Of a stretch of DNA of 64,000 bases, positions 24,571-35,675 are shown piece by piece (position 1 is the stretch's first letter; every line of letters starts with the position of its first letter). The DNA is from Lamellibrachia satsuma (lineage: Eukaryota; Annelida; Polychaeta; Sabellida; Siboglinidae): the NCBI GenBank assembly GCA_033239005.1, contig BSQZ01000029.1, positions 421,001 to 485,000 on the forward strand, given 5' to 3'. Both the position numbers and the translations under genes were made by a program. The notes beneath the pieces are model-generated. The model saw only the letters and a program-made list of their open reading frames with translations, was not told the origin of the DNA and ran no database searches.

Positions 24571-24819
24571 TAAGTGGGTCGGTGCAATGAGAAGAGCCGG
24601 TGAAGGTTTCGCAGCGGGGTATTTTTCACCATACAAACTTGGGGCTTTGCCCCCAAACCTTTCATTTGCCCCATATCAATCTAATTTCCATACACATCCT
24701 GCTCACAGTGATGTGGCCCTTACTCAATATACCTGGATCCTTAGTGATTTTTGGGGAAGGTCCCCGAAGGGCACTTTCACTGGAGAAGGCACCCGATTCA
24801 ATTGAGAGATAATTTCCAT

Positions 24820-24820
24820 G

Positions 24821-24863
<43 letters not shown>

Positions 24864-24868
24864 ATGCG
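24820..24868. repeat. (GTGC)n microsatellite
   Basis: About 11 GTGC tetramers, with two variant units near the right end. Confidence 0.9.
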
Positions 24869-25529
24869 TGGGTGCGTATAACAATGAGGATTATGTTTTC
24901 ATTTACTTTTTTTAGCATGGTTTGTTGTGCACATTTTCATTGGGGCAATGAAAATACAGCCAATGATGGGAAATGAAAAAGACACATTTGAACTTCATTG
25001 GCCCAATGATGTTTTGAACATCAATGAATAAGGTTTCCTCTTGTTGTTCCTGCTTTATTTTTGGAATTTTGGACAACAACATAATTTTAAACTGTTAAAT
25101 TTATATTATGTATATCACTATAAAAGGGATATTTGATTGACGGTTAATATGTACAATTAGGGAAGTTGGACTGCTTGTCAAGACTCGCTTTGGTCAAGAC
25201 TAGTAGTGTTTGACAGGTATTTTCTTTTTATAATCAGATGTTTTCATTTGCGATCCAACCCTTCACGGTAACTCACAAAATAGTAATAATAATAATAATA
25301 AAGCAATTTTTTTCACGATAAACGTTAAGAAATATACATTTTATCTTACCATTTTATCTTACCAAGGATCGTGAGTTTAAATATTAAATATACAAATAAA
25401 TACAGTACCGCTTAAGATTAAATAATAAAAAACGAGATTGTATTCTAAAATGTAATAAAGTTAGATAAACAAAATATTCAAATAAGTTTAGTAAAATGTA
25501 TAGTTTTTATAGATTTAAGAAATATACGG

Positions 25530-25657
25530 GTCAAATATATCATATTAATAAAATAGTCCAGTTTGTTTGTTATCTCGCGTGTCACTGTTCAATGTCAAAT
25601 ATATCATATTAATAAAATAGTCCAGTTTGTTTGTTATCTCGCGTGTCACTGTTCACT
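25530..25657. repeat. 64-bp direct duplication
   Basis: GTCAAATATATCATATTAAT starts at 25530 and 25594; the copies are nearly identical. Confidence 0.9.
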
Positions 25658-26830
25658 GTCAAGTATATTGTACAGATAACATGTTTTAAAAGCACATAGT
25701 TACAATTTCGTAGTGCTGGCCTGAGATAGTTCCGGACCTTTGAATTCTTGAATATTTGCAGTCGCTGCAAAAGTGGGGCACTTGGAGCTCTGTATTCGGA
25801 GTCTGTCGTTGTTCTGGCAGCACGTTTTTGGAGTTTGTTGATATGCTCTGATGAGCTAGCATTGCCACAGAGCCTGCTGCAATAGTCTAGTGTGTGGAAG
25901 AACGTAGCTTTTGTTGAATGTCTTCCTTGCACGGAACGGAAGGCATTTCTTTATCCTGCAGAGAAGTGCAACGTTAACGGCAATCATGCTGTGTATCTTT
26001 TGTACATGTGCACATACTTTTTGAAGACCGAATAATCTGCCACTCTCGACCACTTGAAGGTTATTTCCCATATCTTGGGATAAAATATGTCAAGGTGTCG
26101 CCACTTTTGTCGAATCATGATAATCACGACCTTTGTTTTTTCAGCATTAATGACCATTCTGTTTTCGTCACAACAGTTAGATATTTCTTCAAGATTGTTG
26201 TTTAGCTCAATCGACCGGACGGTTTACCCCGCTGCAGTGAATGTAGAGGCGTCAGCACACATGTCCACCGTGTCTTCAGTTCTAGTGATCAGAGGCATGT
26301 CATTCATGAACACAATAAAGAAGAGTGGTCCCAAGATAGACCCTTGTGGAACTCCCGTTGTGAAGATTTCTGACTGTGTAGACAGTTTTCCCTTAAATTG
26401 TACACAAGAGAACCATCACGTCGACTGTTATGAGCATCCGTAGATGGTCAGTTTCTCAAGTAGGACTGTGTAGTTAACCTGATCGAATTCCTTTCGCAGA
26501 TTCAGCAGCACAACGCCATTCACAAGTCCCTTGTCAATAGCCATTGCCCGCTTATGTACCATATGGTTGAGTGCTGTCTCACATGAGTGTTGGACACGGA
26601 CACCTGACTGGCCATCATGTACCATGTGATGTGACAAATTTGCTATGTGATTTCTAGGATTGAGAAGCTCTATCCAGCTTATCATTGACACAATGTTTGA
26701 GCTGCTTGAGGTGTTGTCGTGGCAGTCAATTGTATATGGTTGAGAAATAGTCGTTGAAGGTGTTTGCAATGACTTCTGAATCACCTGCTCACCAACTTTG
26801 ATGATAAGTGGTACGAAAACGTTTCTCATA
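25605..26830 (-). pseudogene. LINE reverse-transcriptase fragment, another clade
   Basis: From high to low coordinates the minus strand shows motif A as LLNLRKEFDQVNYTVLLEKL (normally LDLxKAFDxVxH), then TTGVPQGSILGPLFFIVFMND (26360-26300), a degraded motif C reading CADA where an aromatic-ADD is expected, and the C-terminal SSEHINKLQKRAAR (about 25850). Frameshifts and altered catalytic residues mark it as dead. It resembles Rex1/jockey-like elements more than the CR1 at 11.4 kb. Confidence 0.82.
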
Positions 26831-26882
26831 TGGATTTACAGACATTTGGTTAATCATGTAACATGGATAAGATTATAAGTGG

Positions 26883-27411
26883 ATGACTGGTTTCGATTCA
26901 TATGACAGACACGCGTACAACGTCACAAAGTCGCTGACGCACCACGGTGACGGCGGCAGTAGTAGTCCGTCAGGTGGCAGCACCTCAACGACACATCACG
27001 GAAGTACACACAACGCAACAACACCGTCAGATGGTGCAACTGTACAATCCATGCAACAAGGCCATCTACCGTCGCCGAATTATATTCCACTGCCCTTCCA
27101 CGCCACAACCGGACACAATGTTTTAATGTAAACTATCCATTGGGCAGCGACTGCCAAATTTACTCAGCAACGGGAACACGTTCACTGAGCGACCAGTCCA
27201 GTGTGGCGAGACGCTGATCATCAAGATATCATCTATATTATCCGCGGATGACAGAGTGGACATTGGTGGGCTCGCATTCGGAATCACCACCTGCGATCCG
27301 GCCGGCTTGACCTCAGGAGATTTGCCGGACGCCTCGGACATGCTGCTGAACCAGCTCGAATACTGGATTGTTAACAAAGACGTCTGCTTGAAGCCGCAAG
27401 TTGACAGTTGA
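26883..27411 (+). pseudogene. Neuralized-like NHR domain fragment, frameshifted
   Basis: A serine/threonine-rich leader ends in IPLPFHATTGHNV, the opening of a Neuralized homology repeat. The frame then stops at a TAA, but in the adjacent frame the domain continues with LSNGNTFTERPVQCGETLII, GGLAFGITTCDPAGLTSGDL and LEYWIVNKDVC, ending at TGA 27409-27411. The pattern GLAxGxTxCxPAxLxxxDLPxxSDxLLxxxEYWxVxKD fits the second NHR of Neuralized E3 ligases. The last third of the domain and any RING finger are missing. It runs almost directly into the 22-bp array. It could be a pseudogene, or an exon damaged by an assembly indel in the TTTT run. Confidence 0.75.
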
Positions 27412-27450
27412 CAACAAACTCAGTTTTCGTCTGAAATTGCAGTTGCTCAA

Positions 27451-27858
27451 GACGATGCCGTCGCTGCGACGAGGCGATGCCGTCGCTGTGACGAGGCGAT
27501 GCCGTCGCTGTGACGAGGCGATGCCGTCGTTGCGACGAGGCGATGCCGTCGCTGCGACGAGGCGATGCCGTCGCTGCGACGAGACGATGCCGTCGCTGCG
27601 ACGAGGCGATGCCGTCGCTGCGACGAGGCGATGCCGTCGCTGCGACGAGGCGATGCCGTCGCTGCGACGAGGCGATGCCGTCGCTGCGACGAGGCGATGC
27701 CGTCGCTGCGACGAGGCGATGCCGTCGCTGCGACGAGGCGATGCCGTCGCTGCGACGAGGCGATGCCGTCGCTGCGACGAGGCTATGCCGTCGCTGTGAC
27801 GAGGCGATGCGCTCGCTGTGAGGAGGTGATGCCGTCGCTGCGACGAGGCGATGCCGTC
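27451..27858. repeat. 22-bp minisatellite, about 18 copies
   Basis: Unit GATGCCGTCGCTGCGACGAGGC, mostly identical, with single-base variants at both edges. Since 22 is one more than 21, all frames stay open on both strands (RRCRRCDEAMPSL and similar). Confidence 0.96.
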
Positions 27859-27957
27859 TCGTGCAACCTGATCGCCCCGTGTAAACAGTACATCACTGCG
27901 ATATGGCATCGCTGGCGATGCGTCGCCGCGACGTCTCTTGCAATAGAACCGTTCCTA

Positions 27958-27983
27958 TTTTTGAGGCGACGTCGCCTCAAAAA
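27958..27983. repeat. Perfect 26-bp palindrome
   Basis: TTTTTGAGGCGAC is followed directly by its reverse complement with no spacer. The centre GGCGACGTCGCC echoes the adjacent 22-bp array. Confidence 0.9.
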
Positions 27984-28033
27984 TCTGACCTGCTCAATCA
28001 CAGGCAACACATATGACACTTCTTGAGAAAATG

Positions 28034-28575
28034 GCCTTGTCTAAAAATCAGATCCCTAGGTTGACAGACGACGAAAACTGTATGTTAATTGAGCTATTCC
28101 ACGAGCATGACTTTTTTTGGAATGTGGCATCAGCCAATTATCTTAAAAAAAGGAGCACCGCCAGACAGCGTTGCGGGCCATGTCCGCAGTGTTGCAGGCC
28201 ATGTCCACAGTGATGCAGGCCATGTCCGTAGTGTGGCGGGCCATGTCCGCAGTGTGGCTGGCCATGTCCGCAGTGTGGCGGGCCATGTCCGCAGTGTGGC
28301 GGGCCATGTCCGCAGTGTTGAAGGCCATGTCCACAGTGTGGCGTTCCATGTCCGCAGTGTGGCGGGCCATGTCCGCAGTGTGGCGGGCCATGTCCACAGT
28401 GTTGCAGGCCATGTCCACAGTGATGCAGGCCATGTCCGCAGTGTGGCGGGCCATGTCCGCAGTAATGCAGGCCATATGTGGGAAGACGTTGAGTGGTATG
28501 TATCGACGAAAATTACCGAAACGAGCGCTACATAGTTTATCGTCAATGTTTAGCAGTAAAGAAGTTAATCCCTGA
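28034..28575 (+). pseudogene. MADF/Myb-SANT-like DNA-binding protein fragment with internal array
   Basis: Starting at ATG 28034 the frame reads RLTDDENCMLIELFHEHDFF, then WNVASANYLKKRSTA, which matches the first two helices of a MADF or Myb/SANT-like domain (acidic start, LI-x-L, F-x-W, Y). The domain then breaks into the 21-bp array (28171-28475). After it, ICGKTLSGMYRRKL looks like the last helix, and the frame ends at TGA 28573-28575. The first part and the array are in different frames, so the copy is probably not functional. Such domains occur in regulators and in transposon-derived proteins. Confidence 0.55.
28171..28475. repeat. 21-bp minisatellite, about 14 copies
   Basis: Unit GGCCATGTCCGCAGTGTGGCG, seven codons long, so frames persist (AMSAVWR in one). 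Variants GTTGCAG and GATGCAG cluster at the two ends in similar order. Confidence 0.95.
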
Positions 28576-28599
28576 ATGGGAACACGTATGGAAATATGA

Positions 28600-28980
28600 A
28601 AAGCAGAAGTTCCGTAAATAATTCTTGGAGTTTCGCTCCAAGACTAATGACAAGTCAAGGGTCCCCAAACTGGAGTGTGGTCAGCAGGTGAACTTGTCGA
28701 ACTCTATATTTTTTTTTTACATTAACCTGCAGCCAGTTCCACGATACGAGCTATGTCACTTGGCAAACCGCCATTCCTAACCAAACATGTGAGAGGTAAG
28801 CCTATGTGTTGTTGTTCTGGAACTTGAACTGATGTAGAGGTTGCTTTTACTCGCATGTGATATATTTCAAGGTACTTGTATTGGGCCTAGTTTATTTGTA
28901 TATTTACGTGTACTTGACCCCAACCCTGGTAAATGTACCAACAGACGCCCAGTGCATGCAACATGTATAACGCACATCAA
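28600..28980. other. Spacer without recognised feature
   Basis: Nothing supported beyond a short CTTGGAG/CTCCAAG hairpin at 28623-28641 and a T9 run. Confidence 0.4.
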
Positions 28981-29001
28981 AACACTACTTCGCGGGTACA
29001 T

Positions 29002-29007
29002 TTTATT
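29002..29007 (-). terminator. Poly(A) signal of the cysteine-rich gene
   Basis: AATAAA on the minus strand about 300 nt after the stop codon, within the segment CAATGCGTCAGAGATAATAA that is conserved in the related loci at 56.7 and 63.8 kb. Confidence 0.65.
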
Positions 29008-29306
29008 ATCTCTGACGCATTGACAATGCACATGGTAGTGAAATGTTTAAAAGACGGCACATCTATGAGTAGGCAGGTATACGTTGTACGCTCTCACTGA
29101 TGCGTGAAGTAAGTGACAGTAGCAAATCACTGATCACACCGATGCAGCTATTTGTAAATTAACGGTTACTACAACCAGTCTTATTGAGAATTTGAAATGA
29201 CAGAAAGTCCGATGCAGAGCAGTTATAATAATATTGTCTCCGCTTTGTTGTCATCTGTTGTTGTTTCGGCAGCATTTGATGATCGAAGCCAGCCCAAGTG
29301 CGCCAT

Positions 29307-29822
29307 CTATATGCCGCAGCCAGAAGCCGCCCTCACGCACCCGCTGTTGTAGCATTTGATGTGGGCGTTGATGTTTCCCGTCCTGATCCAGTGCAAGTGG
29401 GCGTGGCCGGGGTGGCGAGTGTAGCACGTACACTGGCCCATCATGGGGCTAGCGCAGTCGCACTTCAATCCATACGGTTTACACGCGCAAGAACACCAAC
29501 CAACACAGCAACAGTAACATCCTCCCCCGCACCTGCTGGTCCTGGCACCGCGACCACATCTGGGGAAAGTACCTGCAAAAACATGGCTGTGTGTTTGAGG
29601 GTGTGTGTTTTGCATCTATGTAAAGCAACACCATTTACCAACTTTCATTACATTTTCACTGTGACCTATTCATCAGACAAGGTTTATTCATCAAACAATA
29701 TAGATTCAATCAATAGGTTAGGATTCCCTAATCCAAAGCCTATATCTGACTTAAAACCCTAACCGTAGTGTGTGTGTTTGTTTGTGTGTGTGTGTGTGTG
29801 TGTGCGTGCGTGCGTGTGTGTG

Positions 29823-29861
<39 letters not shown>

Positions 29862-30817
29862 CTGATATTAATTGTATATATCTGATTAACTTGTTTGCAA
29901 AATAATGAAGCAAGCTGAATAATATTAATATTAAAATAGTAGTTCATGGTAGTTTATTTGAAGTCATGATATGTCGTCATACACAACATTATTAGTAAAC
30001 TATGCATTACCTCTCTTCTCGCGATCTTCATTTACTGTAACGAAATGCATAACTGTATGTTATCATACATTGCTTACACAGACATGTTTACATTTTACTG
30101 CAGAAGCACACATATGCACGCGTGTGTTTACAGACGTTCGAAATACACATGTGTACGTCTATCTTGTACATACACAATGAAATATTCCCAATCGCGTGTG
30201 CGCTCCAACGCACACCCGTACGTGCTTGCACACATTGCTATGTAGATGTGAAAAATGCTCACCTAATTTCAAAAAGAGCGTCTCCCAAACGCAACTTATA
30301 TGAACATGTTCGAGAACAATAAAAAAATAACCAGACATTTTAGACGTGGAAAACACAGGGTTAGACATGCCGTCGGACGGTATCTGAAATCTAGCATTTC
30401 TTTAGCTCAGAACTGTAACAAATGTTTATGTCCGCTATTTTGTTGTAATATTTGACACTCACCGGACACATCGCCATCTTCTTCATTGACTTTCTCCTGT
30501 AAATCAAAACAACTCCATCACTAAAATAACTTACACCACATAATCTACTTAATTATCGTAGACTTACTGAAATATTGACGTTGTAATGACTTATAAACTT
30601 CATTTGCCAAATCGTATCTCAAACTATATGTCAGTGTATAACCGTTCTTATAAAGACATTATATATTTATGTTTTCGTTGCGGCATAAGCTCTTTTTGGT
30701 ATATATCTTCAGACAAACTAGCTACATAGCATTACCAATGTTGATACTTACTGCTACAGTTGCGTAAACTGCCACGAGCACCAAGAAGGCAAACAGCAAA
30801 ACTACACTCGAACGCAT
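29307..30817 (-). CDS. Small secreted cysteine-rich protein (three coding exons)
   Basis: Coding exons on the minus strand are 30752-30817, 30463-30496 and 29307-29572, joined with GTAAGT and GTGAGT donors, TTTACAG and TTTTTGCAG acceptors and matching phases; 121 residues result. Residues 1-22 (MRSSVVLLFAFLVLVAVYAT...) are a textbook signal peptide. Next comes an acidic dozen (EKVNEEDGDVS) and then a region of about 87 residues with 16 cysteines, including CGGGCYCCC, CSCAC, CDC and CTC, followed by a histidine patch and a SGC...SGC end. Secretion or a vesicle location is likely. The layout resembles invertebrate antimicrobial or metal-binding peptide genes, but I do not recognise the family. 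An in-frame ATG in exon 1 (30993) would add 17 residues; its context is weaker. Confidence 0.78.
29769..29862. repeat. (TG)n and (GTGC)n microsatellite
   Basis: A TG tract passes into GTGC tetramers. It lies just above the terminal exon's intron-side neighbour, inside the last intron of the cysteine-rich gene. Confidence 0.93.
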
Positions 30818-30966
30818 TTTCTCGTCACAGCAACTCTGTAAGGAGACACAATATAATTGTACAGAATGACCAACATATCTTGTAATATATGAAAACAGAA
30901 ACCATACGGTTTCAGTGCTTCGTATTGGCGACTGCGACAAATGTAAACAGAATATAACTGTCTTAC

Positions 30967-31008
30967 CTGATTCAGCGTCACGAAGTTCTTCATATACGAT
31001 CTGAGTCG
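30967..31008 (-). other. Leader exon of the cysteine-rich gene
   Basis: A short first exon ends at a CAG/GTAAGA donor at 30967 and should start some 30 nt below the TATA box. It joins exon 2 (30752-30835) at TTACAG. It is mostly 5' leader, though an ATG at 30993 is in frame. Confidence 0.65.
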
Positions 31009-31033
31009 TGCTCTTTAGGCGTTGATTCTCTGC

Positions 31034-31041
31034 TTTATATA
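31034..31041 (-). promoter_or_regulatory. TATA box of the cysteine-rich gene
   Basis: TATATAAA on the minus strand, about 30 nt above the inferred start of the leader exon. A clear TATA box fits a strongly induced or abundantly expressed secreted peptide. Confidence 0.65.
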
Positions 31042-31049
31042 GGACTCAA

Positions 31050-32225
31050 ACGTGTATGCCATGTTACAACTACGTGTTTAATGTCACGGGCCGAAACATG
31101 TCTTCGTGCTGTCAACTAGCATACGTGGTTATTGTCACCGAATGCAGTTTTTTTCATGGCCTCGTTTCCTCTCTTGTACGACGAGTAACACCTGAAATGG
31201 TCATGATCACAGACAGTTCGTCGATAAAAGTATATGTACTGACAACACATTCGAACGCAGAATTGAGGAGCAATTGAACAAAGAAGAAAATAACATATCG
31301 CATGGTACTGAATTACAATTATCCACTAATACAACAAACTAAAACAACTGTTTGTTTCTTTAAATTGAGACATATGAATATGTAAAGATAAGTAACAAAA
31401 TAAATGATATGATGTGTCGGTGTAATTGTGCGTATCAGTATAGTTATCCTGCTTTAATGTGCCAGCAAGGTCAGGAGGCATTGCATGCAGGTCAGCTATA
31501 ACACGTACACAGCATTGGGGATCCGCGAAACAGCGCAAGGATGGGGCTCACGAAACTGCTGCGGGAAAAAGCGGAGGAAGGTGAAGGACAGTTATACGTT
31601 TCAAACATATATAATTTATGCTTACGGCATTGAAAGTTTCAATACAACAAATCACTGAGAATGGCCCCTGTTCGTGGGAAGTACACACGGACAATGAACG
31701 TTAACATGTTGCTCTATGAATGGATGTGGAGAGATAATCTCTATTGTTTGGATAAATAGTCAGTGCATAGTGCGAATATTTATTGTTGAAAGTTGAAAGC
31801 ACGACTGTTTTTGATTACAAATGTAATTGTGACTGATTACATACACTTATTAATTACATGTAATTATATCAAAGCTATAATTGTATTCGGTATTCAGTTT
31901 AATTGACCTACATATGTAGTTATATGAAATCCATCGGGCATTGCAGGTTTAATAAATATAGAAGACAATGTAATTAGCATATATGTAATCAAAAACAGAA
32001 TCAAAATTATATGGGATGTTGCAATCGTGATCAAGATATTTTCCACTGAATCCACCGATGCCATAACATAGTTGTATGGCTGTATTTTTTGTATGGGACT
32101 GACATTTTATGCGCGGTCAGTGGCCACATGGGTATGGCTGGTATATTAAATGGATAGCAGCACGTCAACAAATAGCTGATGTGTGACGACAGTGTTACTC
32201 TTTCTCACTGACAGCACAGAAACAA
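31050..32225. other. Upstream region of the cysteine-rich gene
   Basis: No gene seen. At 31450-31530 lies GTGCCAGCAAGGTCA...GCAGGTC..., shared with 36645-36710. From about 31805 to 32000 there are several TAATTACA/TGTAATTA near-palindromes. Confidence 0.5.
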
Positions 32226-32229
32226 ACGA

Positions 32230-33640
32230 GAAAAGTCGCTCTACTCCACGTCATTTGTATAAACTACGACACGTAAACATATACATGAAGCATGCTGGGT
32301 ATGTGCTGGATGTGCGCGGGTTGTGTGCTGTAAGTGTGCTGGATGTGTTCTATGTGTGTGCAGGATGTGTGGTGTATGTATGTTGGATGTGTGCAAGGTG
32401 TGTACTGAATGTGCGCTGGGTGTGTGCTGGACGAGTGATGGATGTGTGCAAAATGTGTGTTGGGTGTATGTTGGATGTGTTCAGGGTGTGTGTTGGGTAT
32501 ATTTTGTACGTGGGTTGGATGTGTGTTAGATGTGTGCTGGATGGGTGCTGGACGAGTGTTGGATGTGTGCTGGATGTGTATTGGATGTGGGCTGGGTTTG
32601 TGCTTGATGTGTGCTGGATGCATGCTGCTGTGTGCTGATGGGTGTTTGGTGTGTGCTGGGTGTGTAACGAGCGTGTGTTGGATGTGTGCTGGATGCATGC
32701 TGCTTTTTGCTGGGCGTGTGTTTGGTGTGTGCTGGGTGTGTAATGAGGGTGTGTTGGGTGTGTGCTGGATGCATGCATCTTTGTGCTGGGTGTGTGTTTG
32801 GTGTGTGCTGGGTGTGTAACGAGTGTGTGTTGGATGTGTGCATGATGCATGCTGCTGTGTGCTGGATGTATGTTTGGTGTGTGCTAGGTTTGTAATGAGT
32901 GTGTGTTGGATGTGTGCTGGATGCATGCTGTTGTGTGCTAGATGTATGTTTGATTTGTGCTGGGTGTGTAATGGGTGTGTGCTGGATGCATGCTGTTTTG
33001 TGCTGGGTGTTTGTTTGCTGTGTGCTGGGTGTGTAATGAGTGTGTGTTGGATGTGTGCTGGATGCATGCTGTTGTGTGCTGGGTGTTTGTTTGCTGTGTT
33101 TGCTGGTTGTGTAATGAGTGTGTTTTGGATATGTGCAGGATGCATGCTGCTGTGTGCTAGATGTATGTTTGATTTGTGCTGGGTGTGCAATGGGTGTGTG
33201 CTGGATGCATGCTGCTGTGTGCTGGATGTGTGTTTGGTGTGTGCTGGGTGTGTAATGAGTGTGTGCTGGATGCATGCTGCTCTGTGCTGGATGTGTGTTT
33301 GGTGTGTGCTGGGTGTGTAATGGGTGTGTGTTGGATGTGTGCTGGATGCATGCTGCTGTGTGCTGGGTGTGTATTTGGTGTGTGCTGGGTGTGTAATGAG
33401 TGTGTGCTGGATGCACGCTGCTGTGTGCTGGATGTATGTTTGGTGTGTGCTGGGTGTGTAATGGGTGTGTGCTGGATGCATACTGCTGTGTGCTGGTTGT
33501 GTAATGAGTGTGTGTTGAATGTGCGCTGAATGCATGCTGCTGTGTGCTGGGTGTTTGTTTTGTATGTGTTGGATGTGTATTGAGTGTGTGTTGGGTGTGT
33601 GCTGGATGTGATTACCTAACTGAAACATAAATTTTTATAT
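32230..33640. repeat. GTGTGCTGGATG-type minisatellite with higher-order units
   Basis: The array itself spans about 32296-33612. Short 10-12 bp units (GTGTGCTGGAT, GTGTGCTGGGT, GTGTGTTGGAT) are arranged in longer units of roughly 65-77 bp marked by CTGGATGCATGCTGC. It sits in a dispersed repeat whose flank (GTAAACTACGACACGT) also occurs at 59528. All frames on both strands are long and open; the 454-codon minus frame of HPAHIQHT repeats is not a gene. Confidence 0.95.
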
Positions 33641-33649
33641 GATTTATTG

Positions 33650-34820
33650 TGTGAAAGTGAACAAGAATAAAGTGTTTCTCACTCCTAAGTGATATTTACG
33701 TAGTAAATGCAGCGGACTCCGCTTCACAGAATCAGTTTGGGCCAGAACAATTTGATTCTCGTAAGCGGCGGATTCTCTTAAGCGGTGCGGTTTAAAACAA
33801 CGAGAATAAGAAATGATTCCGTTCCAGCCAATATATTTGATTCCTCCAAGCGGCTGATTCTGTTATCCGTGATTCTGTTAAGCAGAGTCCACTACATTTG
33901 TCTTAGGATGTGTACATGCAAACAGAATGTGACTACAAGCGACATCCCGAATAATTTGATAAGTTTTCGTGCGCTTCACCGTCAATAAGGCACCAGTAGT
34001 CAGCACACTTCCATTATTATGCAAATTTCACCTAAGGTAACATCCTTTCTAAAGACGTTTGAACAGCCAAACCGGAAATGCCAGTGTTTATACACAATTT
34101 CTGTCGTCGCGAGTGTTGATGTTCCGTCGCATTTCCAATATTCTATCACCCCTGATATTGGGCTGAACAAGTCAACTGACTGTTAAATAACAGTCATAGG
34201 AGCCATAGTAAGCGATTCTATTCACGTCAAAAATTGCTTGGTGCTGATTCCCATGTTTCTTTTGTTTCCGGTATGTCTACACAGAGTTTGCATGATGCGC
34301 CAGTTTTTGCTCTTTGTCTTTCTCAAATTTGAAAGTTTAGGTCCCTACCACATTGTATAACTTATATGCGCAACAATATAATTATATCATGGCATTTTTC
34401 ATCATAAGGTATTATAATCAAGGTCTTTAGTATGCCACTCTCTGCTCGACGTTCTGCTCCCTTTATGTTTTTTCATATTTAATCATAGCTTCTCTTTCCC
34501 ATTCAATTTATTCCGTTTTAGTGAGGGAGGTTTTGGTCCACACACAAACTTCAGCATTGTATTTCGTGTTAGGGTTAGGGTTATGGCTTGGGCGGCTATT
34601 TTATGTTTGTCTTAAATTGCATTGTTTCAGTAGTTATGTTTTCTTAGATTGAAGTTAATACGAAATAATATTCCAGATGAATAACACGTTGATTTTTTCA
34701 TTTCCGTGATGACGTCTTGTTAAAAAAATATTTAATATGACTAAACTACCATAAAATGTAATTTTCTATAAGAGACGAAAGAAATGACATACATCTGCAA
34801 CAACATAACGTTTAGTGAGC
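33650..34820. other. Spacer, no recognised gene
   Basis: Includes a local CAGCGGACTCCGCTTCACAG and AAGCGG-motif repeat patch at 33710-33900. No coding domain seen. Confidence 0.4.
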
Positions 34821-34823
34821 ATG

Positions 34824-35037
<214 letters not shown>

Positions 35038-35129
35038 CCTGACCCACATTTGCTGCGCATCAAATTTATGGGGACAGGTCTGAGAGACGGTTTCCGTTCG
35101 TGACTAACTTCACCGTTGGCCATTGTTTG

Positions 35130-35515
35130 CGCGGCGAAGCAGAACAGGTAGAGAGACCGGGCCCGTAGAAGTGGCCTGACTAGTGTCAGGGCATTGCTGA
35201 TGCGTCTATTACATAAACGAATCCATAAAACGAATTGCTCCGCAGTATTCAATAAACAACAAGGAGTGGGTTGTTACGGTGAATCCGATGACCACTATCT
35301 ACGTTGCATCACGAAGGACAGTGTGTCAGCCATAAAACATAAAACATCGCAGTCAAACCCAATGTTAAGTTTTCAATTAAAATATATTCAGCAGTTCAGT
35401 AATATATTTTTTATTGCACGCTATTATAAAATGTTTGTCTGCCTTCTGTCGCTCGCTAGAACCATAGGTATACATAAATATTAGTACTTATGTTGCAGTC
35501 GCGTGACTAAATGTT
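35130..35515. repeat. Duplicated non-coding block, copy 1
   Basis: From GGGCATTGCTGATGCGTCTA to ATTAGTACTTATGTTGCAGT it aligns with 37725-38065. Shared landmarks are AACAAGGAGTG, CTGCCTTCTGT and GCATAAATATTAGTA-like text. Neither copy keeps a common reading frame. Confidence 0.8.
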
Positions 35516-35617
35516 TCGACAATGCACAGTTCTTACGTCAACGCGACAGCAAAGTTAACAGTGTATGCGTGTGCAGGTCGGCAACAATATGCACACACCA
35601 TAGCACTGCTTACACAC

Positions 35618-35675
35618 TAAGATGGTAAGTGGGGGGGCAATGTCCCCAGCTCTTTCATTGCCCCCCCCCCTACCA
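35618..35675. repeat. G/C-tract hairpin
   Basis: ATGGTAAGTGGGGGGGCAATG is mirrored by CATTGCCCCCCCCCCTACCAT with a short loop. Imperfect by homopolymer length. Confidence 0.7.

Noticed and set aside
28623..28641. Hairpin CTTGGAG-TTTCG-CTCCAAG resembling a histone-type 3' end or terminator
   Set aside because: Stem is seven pairs, lacks a histone downstream element and follows no histone gene.
29190..29480. Plus-strand peptide MTESPMQ... similar to one at 36286
   Set aside because: The similarity is the antisense of the shared terminal exon and 3' UTR of the minus-strand cysteine-rich family.
32264..33628. 454-codon minus-strand frame rich in HPAHIQHT repeats
   Set aside because: Low-complexity array; all other frames are open too, and there is no start context or domain.
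34560..34600. TTAGGG-like words suggesting telomeric sequence
   Set aside because: Only two or three units; too short to mean anything.
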